Source: JAUSIF01 sp963711595 (GTDB taxonomy: Bacteria > Pseudomonadota > Alphaproteobacteria > Rhizobiales > Xanthobacteraceae). From it: 64,000 bases of DNA. The notes beneath the pieces were generated by a model, which worked only from the letters and a program-made list of their open reading frames with translations, had not been told where the DNA came from and made no database searches. The position numbers were made by a program, and so were the translations under genes. This document shows, one piece after another, positions 34,789 to 41,106 of the stretch; position 1 is the first letter of the stretch; each line of letters starts with the position of its first letter. The stretch covers positions 802,360 to 866,359 of the forward strand of contig CAVQER010000007.1 of the NCBI GenBank assembly GCA_963711595.1, in the 5' to 3' direction.

Positions 34789-35484
34789 ATGGTGGCGATC
34801 GCACGATCGCTGCCTCTGCTGTTCGTAGGTTTTTGCTCCGTCTTGCTGGCTGTCGCCAGCGCGGAAGCTCAGTCCCGTCACCCGAGCTTCGTCGACGCAG
34901 CGCAGGTCATACCGGGACTTGCGGTCGACATGCGCTACTTCGAAGGACGCAATTTTGTCGGCCGCCGGATCGACGGATACGAGGCGCCGGTCTGCCTGCT
35001 TACCCGCGAAGCCGCGGCCGCGCTTGCTGCCGTGCAACGGGATCTTGCCGCGAGCGGCCTCGGCGTGAAGGTTTTCGATTGCTATCGACCGGCGCGTGCA
35101 GTCGCGCATTTTGTGCGCTGGGCCCGGGATTTTGCCGATCAACAGACCAAGCGCGAATACTATCCGGATTTCGACAAGCTGGACCTCTTCCGCGGCGGTT
35201 ACATTTCCGCGCGCTCCGGTCACTCACGCGGATCGACGGTCGATCTCACGCTCATTCGATTGTCGAATTGAGAGGCACTCGAAATGGGCTCGCCATTCGA
35301 TTTCTTTGGGCCGCGTTCCGGCCGCCTGGACCGCAGCATTGCCGCGGACGCGCAATCGAACCGCAATGTGCTTGCTGCAGCGATGGCGCGACGCGGCTTC
35401 AGAGGCTACTGGAAAGAGTGGTGGCACTTCACCCTGGCGGGCGAGCCGTTTCCGGAAACCTACTTCGACTTCCCGGTGCGATAG
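34789..35484 (+). pseudogene. D-alanyl-D-alanine dipeptidase (VanX/DdpX), split by an in-frame stop
   Basis: Zinc dipeptidase of the periplasm that cleaves D-Ala-D-Ala. Signal peptide at residues 1-27, then VIPGLAVDMRYFEGRNFVGR, FDCYRPARAVAHFVRWA and the first zinc motif SARSGHSRGSTVDLTL. TGA at 35269-35271 then interrupts it; reading on in the same frame gives EALEMGSPFDFFGPRSG, FRGYWKEWWHF (second zinc motif EWWHF) and FDFPVR, ending at 35484. A single CGA-to-TGA change would explain it. The truncated 160-residue product lacks the catalytic Glu and last His. Could be an error, a pseudogene or readthrough. Confidence 0.85.
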
Positions 35485-35490
35485 GCTGCG

Positions 35491-36099
35491 TCAGTCCTTG
35501 CCCGGATAGCCTTCGCGCTTGAGCAGGCGCGCAAGGTGCGCAGTGTTCGACGCTAGCATCTTGGTCCAATCCGCCACGACTTTCGGTGGCGATTTGAGAT
35601 CCTTGTAGTCGGTGCCTTGCATCGCTTCTCCGACCCAGTACGTGGCGCCGCCAGCCGGGATCGTGAATCCAACTTCGGTCAATGCTTGCTGAAATTCCGC
35701 AGCGACGTGATGTGCGCCGTCCTCATTGCCGACGACCGCAGCGACGGCGACCTTGCCGTAGCTTGGCATGCGTCCCTTGTCGTCCTTTTCGCCAAGGAAA
35801 GCGTCCATACGCTCGAGGACCCGTTTCGCGACACTTGAGGGCTGGCCGAGCCAAATCGGTGAGCCGAGGATAAGGATGTCAGCGGCGAGCACCCGTTTGC
35901 GCAGGCCCGGCCAAGCATCGCCTTCGCCTTCGTCGGCGCGAACGCCCGGCTTGATGTCGAAGTCCACGGCACGGATCACATCGCCTTCGGCGTCGTGGTC
36001 GGTCAGCGCGGCCAGAAACTCGCACAAGATGCGATCCGTGGACGAGGCCTCCGGCGAGCGCTTCAGCGTGCAATTGAAGGCGAGGACCTTGAGCGACAT
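35491..36099 (-). CDS. NAD(P)H-dependent FMN reductase / flavodoxin-fold protein
   Basis: 202 residues from ATG 36099. Flavodoxin-like: LKVLAFNCTLKRSPEASSTDRI binds the FMN phosphate, ILGSPIWLGQPSSVAKRVLERMDAF is the typical quinone/FMN reductase helix-loop, and VVGNEDGAHH follows. Likely reduces quinones or flavins in the cytoplasm, with the partner unknown. A GGAAC-N16-CGTT motif 28 bases upstream suggests control by the general stress sigma factor EcfG. Confidence 0.85.
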   Translation of the reverse strand: MSLKVLAFNCTLKRSPEASSTDRILCEFLAALTDHDAEGDVIRAVDFDIKPGVRADEGEGDAWPGLRKRVLAADILILGSPIWLGQPSSVAKRVLERMDAFLGEKDDKGRMPSYGKVAVAAVVGNEDGAHHVAAEFQQALTEVGFTIPAGGATYWVGEAMQGTDYKDLKSPPKVVADWTKMLASNTAHLARLLKREGYPGKD

Positions 36100-36127
36100 G
36101 ACCGTTCCGCGAAAGGCGCCCGAGGCT

Positions 36128-36152
36128 AACGGCGACCGTGTGTCCGCGTTCC
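36128..36152 (-). promoter_or_regulatory. EcfG-type (general stress) promoter for the flavodoxin-fold gene
   Basis: On the minus strand GGAAC (36152-36148), 16 bases, CGTT (36131-36128): matches the alphaproteobacterial sigma-EcfG consensus GGAAC-N16/17-CGTT. It lies 28 bases upstream of the flavodoxin-fold start codon at 36099. Prediction from motif and position. Confidence 0.6.
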
Positions 36153-36166
36153 CCCGTGGCAGCGAG

Positions 36167-36191
36167 GGAACCCGGTGGCAGGACAGGGGTT
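36167..36191 (+). promoter_or_regulatory. Weak EcfG-like promoter before the first DUF1236 gene
   Basis: GGAAC (36167-36171), 16 bases, GGTT (36188-36191). The -10 part deviates from CGTT by one base. 43 bases upstream of the DUF1236 start at 36235 and back to back with the promoter for the flavodoxin-fold gene. Confidence 0.35.
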
Positions 36192-36234
36192 TGGTAACTG
36201 GCCCACTCGAGGGCCCGTCCGACAGGAGCAGGCG

Positions 36235-36597
36235 ATGAGGTTCCACATCCGCGGCGCAATTGCGCTCGCGCTGCTCGCAGGTGCCGGTGTGGCTGCCGCT
36301 CAGACGGTCACGACCGATACCCGCTTACAGCTTTCGCAACCGCAAAAGGAAAAGATCATCCGCAGCATCTCGGCTGGCAGCGCGCCGGATCGGGCGCGTG
36401 AAACGCCGCCACCGGGCGTCACGGTCGATTTGAAGGTCGGCGCGTCAATGCCGCAGAATATAGAACTGCTCGACCTGCCTTCGGCGACGATCGCGGAGAT
36501 ACCCGCGATCAGCCGTTACAAATACGCGAAGTTCGGAGAGGAAATTGCGATCGTCGATCCGGGCTCGCGACAGATCGTCGAGATTCTTCGGCAATAG
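36235..36597 (+). CDS. Exported DUF1236-family protein
   Basis: 120 residues. Signal peptide GAIALALLAGAGVAAAQ. The mature part ends ISRYKYAKFGEEIAIVDPGSRQIVEILRQ (read in two parts), the DUF1236 hallmark of a short beta hairpin with IVDP. Such proteins are numerous in Bradyrhizobium relatives; function unknown, periplasmic. ATG 36235 follows GACAGGAGCAGGCG. A weak EcfG-like promoter lies upstream. Confidence 0.8.
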   Translation: MRFHIRGAIALALLAGAGVAAAQTVTTDTRLQLSQPQKEKIIRSISAGSAPDRARETPPPGVTVDLKVGASMPQNIELLDLPSATIAEIPAISRYKYAKFGEEIAIVDPGSRQIVEILRQ

Positions 36598-36616
36598 CTG
36601 CGTACGCGGCCTCGGC

Positions 36617-36991
36617 CTATTCGGATTTGCCGTGGACGATGCTCGTGACCGCGGCGGGCAACGCGTCGAGATACGGTCCCATGAAAAATTGCTCGCCGGT
36701 CCCAGCGCCGTAGAATCGATCGTGCGCGTCTATCAACGCACGAACGGGATCACCGCAGAATTTGAATGAATCGACGATCAAGTCGGTGACGTTCGCCTTC
36801 CCGAGACGCGGATCGGCTGCCACGGTACGAGCGACGCAATCCGTCGTCGATCTCACGAGCGGACGAATTACCGCACGCTTCTCCTGCGCGGTCATGTCGG
36901 GCGACGCGCTGCCCGTGTCCGGTGCGAGTGCGCCCGGATTTGTTGCGACAAAAACCAGCAGCGTAAAGCCCGCCAGCGCGTGGGCAAACAT
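36617..36991 (-). CDS. Exported hypothetical protein
   Basis: 124 residues. N-terminal hydrophobic segment LAGFTLLVFVATNPGALA could be a signal peptide. The mature region has two Cys (TTDCVART, KFCGDP), VDSF, and ends FFMGPYLDALPAAVTSIVHGK. No family recognised. Convergent with the DUF1236 gene. Start ATG 36991 is uncertain because no good ribosome-binding site is seen. Confidence 0.6.
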   Translation of the reverse strand: MFAHALAGFTLLVFVATNPGALAPDTGSASPDMTAQEKRAVIRPLVRSTTDCVARTVAADPRLGKANVTDLIVDSFKFCGDPVRALIDAHDRFYGAGTGEQFFMGPYLDALPAAVTSIVHGKSE

Positions 36992-37129
36992 CGCGACCCC
37001 GAACCCCCCGATTCGTATGCGGATTGTACGGGCGTGGCGATGACGAGCACAACCTACTTACGTTGCATTGCGTCAAAATTTCACGCGCAATCGCGTGAAC
37101 AAAGTTCCCGAAGGAACCAGAACAATCGA

Positions 37130-37157
37130 AAACCCCGGGCGCGAACGCCCGGGGTTT
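37130..37157 (-). terminator. Terminator-like hairpin after the small exported gene
   Basis: Perfect 12-base-pair stem AAACCCCGGGCG / CGCCCGGGGTTT with a TTCG tetraloop when read on the minus strand, then TCGATTGTTC. 25 bases past the stop of the gene at 37182-37457. Confidence 0.75.
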
Positions 37158-37181
37158 CGCGTGAGCCAGCTCAAGCCGGCG

Positions 37182-37457
37182 TTAGCACACTTGGACTGTG
37201 CGCCAGCCGCTCGGAGTCCGCTCGCGCATCGTGCGGCAGTTCGGCTGGTTCACGTAAACGGCACCTTGTGGCGCATAGTACTCACCGCGCGGAGCTGCGT
37301 ACGCCCGCGGGGCGGCTACGGTCGCGCCAACGACCACGCCCCCGACGATCGCCGCCGGGATCCACCACCAAGCATGCGCTTCGGCCTTCTGGGGAACCGC
37401 GAAAGTTCCCACAGCGAGTGCCGCCGCTGCGCTCATGGCAATCAAAGTTCTCTTCAT
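37182..37457 (-). CDS. Small exported protein
   Basis: 91 residues from ATG 37457, six bases after GGAGG; a GTG one codon earlier is in frame but too close. Signal peptide TLIAMSAAAALAVGTFAVPQKAEA, then HAWWWIPAAIVGGVVVGATVA, a short hydrophobic stretch, then RGEYYAPQGAVYVNQPNCRTMRE and a final VQVC. Two Cys could form a disulfide. Related in layout (signal, WW, VVG, C-terminal Cys) to the frameshifted gene at 37620-37857. Function unknown. Confidence 0.7.
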   Translation of the reverse strand: MKRTLIAMSAAAALAVGTFAVPQKAEAHAWWWIPAAIVGGVVVGATVAAPRAYAAPRGEYYAPQGAVYVNQPNCRTMRERTPSGWRTVQVC

Positions 37458-37563
37458 CACTTACCTCCGTTTGTGTTCGGGGACGTGTCGGCAATCCCTT
37501 GTTTGGCAATTCGTTCCCATCGGAAACAGGGCATTCCTGCGGCGCAGCAGCGCAAAAAACGTG

Positions 37564-37593
37564 AAGAGCCGTCGCTATTTAGCGACGGCTCTT
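37564..37593 (-). terminator. Rho-independent terminator
   Basis: Perfect 13-base-pair stem AAGAGCCGTCGCT / AGCGACGGCTCTT with a 4-base loop; on the minus strand CACGTTTTTTG follows. It ends the transcript of the gene at 37620-37857. Confidence 0.85.
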
Positions 37594-37619
37594 GGTTCAA
37601 AGACCGAACAAAGTTCCCG

Positions 37620-37857
37620 TCAGTAGCAGACGCGAACGCTGCGGGACTTTCCCCGCACCTTGCGCTTCTCGTACCAGCACTGCGGACCGAGGTATGGGCC
37701 GGGAAAAGCGTACGCATGGGTCGCACCCACCCATGTGCCAACGACGAAGGCCGGCACCAGCCACCAGGCTGAGATGTTTGCTCTCGCCGGCTGCGGCGTA
37801 ACGGTGGCGGCAATCAGTGCGAACGCCGCGATGAAGACGATCGAAAGGTTTTCTCAT
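37620..37857 (-). pseudogene. Small exported protein, frameshifted within the signal peptide
   Basis: Start ATG 37857 after GGGAGG. The zero frame begins MRKP and is then meaningless, but from the fourth codon the next frame reads LSIVFIAAFALIAATVTPQPARA, a fine signal peptide, then ISAWWLVPAFVVGTWVGATHAYAF, GPYLGPQCWYEKRKV and RSVRVCY, stop at 37620. Dropping one G at 37847-37848 joins both. The product resembles the neighbour at 37182-37457. A real frameshift or an error; the terminator and ribosome-binding site are intact. Confidence 0.75.
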
Positions 37858-37943
37858 GCGTGTACCTCCCGTGCTCCAGTCACGGGCCCCACTCGGTATA
37901 CGTGCCAAGCGCACCTTCGGAATTCGGCGGGAGTCTGGCGTAT

Positions 37944-37969
37944 GGAACACCTATCCCGCCCCGAACGTT
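37944..37969 (+). promoter_or_regulatory. EcfG-type (general stress) promoter
   Basis: GGAAC (37944-37948), 17 bases, CGTT (37966-37969): perfect match to the sigma-EcfG consensus. It is 29 bases ahead of the start codon at 37999 with a GGAGG site between. Confidence 0.65.
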
Positions 37970-37998
37970 GCCTTGGTGGATTTCCGGAGGACAAGATC

Positions 37999-38565
37999 AT
38001 GCGCAAATCGGCTCGCAGCAGCACGCTCGCGATCGTTCTGTCACTCGCCGTCGTCGGGGCGATCGCCCAGGCGCAATCGCCCGATCGGGCGGAGTCCGAA
38101 GCCAAGGCGAAGGGTGGGCAGGAGCAGGCGCCAGCGAAGGGCGCGCCGGATTCGCCGCCGCAACATCAGGTCATTGGGCCACCCAACGCGGGGCCGATCG
38201 CCGCGAAGGGCAATGGACCGGCCGTCCCGGGTGCTTCATCGCAGACGGTTCCGTCCAACATTTCGACCGAGAACAATGCGAAGGACGAACATTGGTGGCT
38301 GGATCGCGGGCTGGCGTTGAGCGCCGAGCAGAAGCAGCAGATTTACAAAACGCTCGCTCGAGACGGTGCACAGGCCGGCGCGGGCACCGGCATCTTCGCG
38401 GAGCCGAGCGCGGTGGTGCCGACCGAGGCGAAACTCCACGAGGTGCCGAAAGAGCTCGCCGCAGCAATTCCGTACATCGAAGACTTCAAGTACGTCGTCT
38501 CGCAGAACAAGGTCGTGCTCGTAGATCCGGTCAATGGGGTCGTCGCTGCCGTGATCGGTCAGTGA
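37999..38565 (+). CDS. Exported DUF1236-family protein
   Basis: 188 residues. Signal peptide SSTLAIVLSLAVVGAIAQAQ, then a long low-complexity linker rich in Ala, Gly, Pro, Gln and Lys (residues 25-90), then KDEHWWLDRGLALSAEQKQQIY and a C-terminal DUF1236 unit: VPKELAAAIPYIEDFKYVV, then VVLVDPVNGVVAAVI. Function unknown; its EcfG promoter motif suggests induction in general stress. GGAGG before ATG 37999. Confidence 0.85.
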   Translation: MRKSARSSTLAIVLSLAVVGAIAQAQSPDRAESEAKAKGGQEQAPAKGAPDSPPQHQVIGPPNAGPIAAKGNGPAVPGASSQTVPSNISTENNAKDEHWWLDRGLALSAEQKQQIYKTLARDGAQAGAGTGIFAEPSAVVPTEAKLHEVPKELAAAIPYIEDFKYVVSQNKVVLVDPVNGVVAAVIGQ

Positions 38566-38595
38566 TCCGTTCTTAGGTAGGTGGCAGGGCTTCGT

Positions 38596-39345
38596 TCAGT
38601 CGAAGCCCTTGCTCAACGCGAACGCCATCAGGAAGCCGACCACGGTGATGATGCCCGAGTATTCGTGCGTCACTTCGAAGGCTTCCGGAATCAGATTGTC
38701 GACGATTAGTGCGAGGATCGCGCCGGCCGCCACGGCGAGCGCCACGGCGATGATCTTCGGATCGGCATGCGCCAATGTGAGATTGCCGAGCATCGCCGAC
38801 ACACCGCAGGCGACGGCAATTCCGCCCCACACGCTGAATATGTAGAGGGTGCTGCGGCCGGCCTTTCGCATTCCGGTCGCACTTGCAAGTCCTTCGGGCA
38901 GGTTGGAGAGGAAGATCGCGATCAAGGCAACGTAGGCGAGCTGCCGTTCGGCGAGGAGGCTCACTCCGATCGCGACCAATTCCGGAATCCCGTCGAGTAG
39001 CGCGCCGACTGCGATTGCAAGACCGCCCCCCTCGTGCGCTCTCATCTGATGGTGGCCGGAGCGCGAGCGGCCGTGCCCGCCAACTGAATTGATCCAGACG
39101 TTCGCGGCCGTGAAAATCAGCGCGCCGATCAAAAAGCCGAGTGCCGTCGGCCACAGGCCGCCGCGATCATGCGCCTCCTCGATCAACTCGAACGACAGCG
39201 CTGAGATCAGCACACCGGCGCCGAATGCGGTGACCGCCGCCAGCACGCGCTGCGAAATGTGCGGCACGTAGGCGAGTGCCGCACCGATCACCAGCGCCGA
39301 GCCGGATAGCAGTCCCCACAACAGGGCCTGGATGGAAAGTGGCAT
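38596..39345 (-). CDS. ZIP-family metal transporter
   Basis: 249 residues, eight or so membrane helices. The ZIP metal site is visible: GGLAIAVGALLDGIPELVAIGV (helix 4) and FLSNLPEGLASATGM (helix 5). A His-rich loop GGHGRSRSGHHQMRAHEGG joins helices 3 and 4, as in zinc importers. Helix 4 has DGIPE where HN/DxxxE is usual, so the metal may be zinc or another divalent ion. Start ATG 39345 removes an unrelated upstream extension. Confidence 0.88.
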   Translation of the reverse strand: MPLSIQALLWGLLSGSALVIGAALAYVPHISQRVLAAVTAFGAGVLISALSFELIEEAHDRGGLWPTALGFLIGALIFTAANVWINSVGGHGRSRSGHHQMRAHEGGGLAIAVGALLDGIPELVAIGVSLLAERQLAYVALIAIFLSNLPEGLASATGMRKAGRSTLYIFSVWGGIAVACGVSAMLGNLTLAHADPKIIAVALAVAAGAILALIVDNLIPEAFEVTHEYSGIITVVGFLMAFALSKGFD

Positions 39346-39415
39346 AAAGCCCCCGCAGCGAACCCGGGCGCACTCTAGCCGATTCTCGCGTCGCGGCGTT
39401 CTGGGCGGGGGTCGC

Positions 39416-39444
39416 AAAAAAATTGGGCCGGCGTGGGCCGGCCC
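39416..39444 (-). terminator. Rho-independent terminator
   Basis: On the minus strand GGGCCGGC, CCAC loop, GCCGGCCC, then AATTTTTTT. 27 bases past the stop of the coiled-coil gene at 39471-39854. Confidence 0.9.
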
Positions 39445-39470
39445 GCGAGGGAACGATTCCGAGACGCCGA

Positions 39471-39854
39471 CTATTCCCGGGTAACGGCGGCAGCGGTGGA
39501 CTGCATGCTCGCACGCCACTGCGCCAGCTGGTCGGAAATCAACTCGACCTGCGAGCGCGCACTTTGGCTCGCCTGCGCATAACTCGAGATCTCCTGCGAG
39601 ACGCGCGCGCCTTCGTTCTGAAGATATTCACGCATGTCCTGCAGCTGATCGATGAGATTTTCGATCTCTACCGTCGAATTGCCCGCGACGCGGTGAATGA
39701 GCGAATTCAGATTGCTCGCGTCGCCGACGCCTTTCGCAGCCGGCGTGCGAAGGAATGTCACGTCGCGACTGCGGATAAGCTCGCGGATTTCCCCTTCGAA
39801 TTCCGTCGCCGCTTCAGCGACTTCGGCGAGATTCTCGGATCGATCGGCGTTCAT
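39471..39854 (-). CDS. Predicted coiled-coil protein
   Basis: 127 residues, no signal peptide, no membrane segment. It is mostly helical with heptad-like spacing (VEIENLIDQLQDMREYLQNEGARVSQEISSYAQ, read in parts; SQVELISDQLAQWRASMQ). No Cys. Function unknown; possibly a cytoplasmic or membrane-associated oligomer. Followed by a strong terminator, so it is monocistronic. Confidence 0.7.
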   Translation of the reverse strand: MNADRSENLAEVAEAATEFEGEIRELIRSRDVTFLRTPAAKGVGDASNLNSLIHRVAGNSTVEIENLIDQLQDMREYLQNEGARVSQEISSYAQASQSARSQVELISDQLAQWRASMQSTAAAVTRE

Positions 39855-40078
39855 GGCTGTCGTCTCCGTTGACAGATGATTCTATCGAAGGATCGATAGC
39901 GCCACGCGGATTTGGCGACTTGGCGGCCAAACCCGGGGGAAAATCAGGCGGCGTCCGACCGCCAAGCGGACAAGCCGGGCCGGGAAGCAGCCATTTGCTG
40001 CCACAATCGTGGACCGCGTTCGGACCTGCTGCGGCCGCGCAATCCACTCAATTCACATGGTGGTCGATCGAAGGATCG

Positions 40079-40354
40079 TCAGTCGAAATCGGTGAGCCGT
40101 CCAGTGCGTTCGCGCACGCATTTCTGCACGAGAGCGCTCTTGGTATCGAGGTCGTAAGGATCGCGGTCGAACTGCATCCAGCAGTGCGCACGGATCTCGA
40201 CCGCGGAGGGCGGTGGCCGCAGCTCTCTAAGCGCGACGGGGTATTGCATGCGCTCGGCAAAGGCCGCGCGTTCCGAGACCGAGCCGGTAATGTCTCTGTT
40301 GCTCACGCAAGCAGAGGTCATCGCCGCTGCGGTGAAAACCAACACGCGCAGCAT
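40079..40354 (-). CDS. Small exported protein or lipoprotein
   Basis: 91 residues from ATG 40354 (GGAAG site); ATG 40375 is an alternative. N-terminus RVLVFTAAAMTSACVSNRD looks like a lipoprotein signal with Cys16, though its -3 residue is Thr rather than Leu, so lipidation is uncertain. The rest, AERMQYPVALRELRPPPSAVE and HCWMQFDRDPYDL, has two further Cys. The C-terminal half is charged. Family not recognised. Confidence 0.6.
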   Translation of the reverse strand: MLRVLVFTAAAMTSACVSNRDITGSVSERAAFAERMQYPVALRELRPPPSAVEIRAHCWMQFDRDPYDLDTKSALVQKCVRERTGRLTDFD

Positions 40355-40564
40355 CACACTTCCAAGTCGTTGCATGCAGATCGCCCCGAAGATCTACGCG
40401 TGAAACAACAGAATCAATTGCGGCACGATCCGGGCGCATGTTGCCTTTTCTGCGGCAGCGCATCCGCGTCCACAGCCGGTCAACAGGAAATCTTTCCCGA
40501 GAGGTGTCGGGTAACCTCGACTCGGACTCCGAGCTCCGTGGAGTCGTTTATCGGGCGGATCGCC

Positions 40565-41011
40565 TCAGCAGCGATAGACGTTGACCGTCCCCTGAGGGAC
40601 GTTCACGTGCTCCACGCTGCAGCCACCGGCTGTCCCTGCCGCGAAGATCTTTGGTTGAGCCACGACCACGGGCGTCGGCGGCGGAGCGGGCGGATCCTGA
40701 TAGCGGACGATCAGGTTGGTCGGCCTGTCGATGTAGTAAGGCCAGCCGCCCCAAAAGAATCCCGCGTTATTGAATTTGTGTCCGTGCTTGAAGCCAAACT
40801 TTCCGTGATGACCCTTGCCGTGGAATCCGCTCCACTTGGAGAAGCCGGACTTTCCGGACCAGCCGCCGCTCTTTCCGGACCAGCCGCCGCTCTTGCCGGA
40901 CCAGCCGCCGCTCTTGCCGGACCAACCGCCGGACTTCGCCACGGCTGGGAGGGAATTCATTCCAAGAACAAGAACCGCTGTGAACGCGGCAGCAACCAAT
41001 TTCTTACGCAT
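40565..41011 (-). CDS. Exported Gly/Trp/His-rich repeat protein
   Basis: 148 residues. Signal peptide KLVAAAFTAVLVLGMNSLPAVA. The mature N-terminus has four tandem copies of SGGWSGK (21-base DNA repeats), then a His/Gly/Lys-rich part (FHGKGHHGKFGFKHGHKF) that could bind metal, a YYIDRPTNLIVRYQ stretch, a Pro-rich linker and a C-terminal pair of Cys (GGCSVEHV, NVYRC). Repeats such as these suggest surface or matrix use; no function known. Confidence 0.75.
   Translation of the reverse strand: MRKKLVAAAFTAVLVLGMNSLPAVAKSGGWSGKSGGWSGKSGGWSGKSGGWSGKSGFSKWSGFHGKGHHGKFGFKHGHKFNNAGFFWGGWPYYIDRPTNLIVRYQDPPAPPPTPVVVAQPKIFAAGTAGGCSVEHVNVPQGTVNVYRC
40851..40934. repeat. Four tandem 21-base repeats in the Gly/Trp-rich gene
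   Basis: Units at 40851-40871, 40872-40892, 40893-40913 and 40914-40934, the first two identical and the others differing by a few bases. They encode KSGGWSG on the minus strand. Copy number could vary between strains by slippage. Confidence 0.9.
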
Positions 41012-41106
41012 GACACTACTCCCCGTGCAGCTTCTGAACGGGGTTAGCCTAAGTTCGAAAGGCGCGTCCGTCGATACAGAAGAATCCCCCGGGGCACTAC
41101 GTAGCT

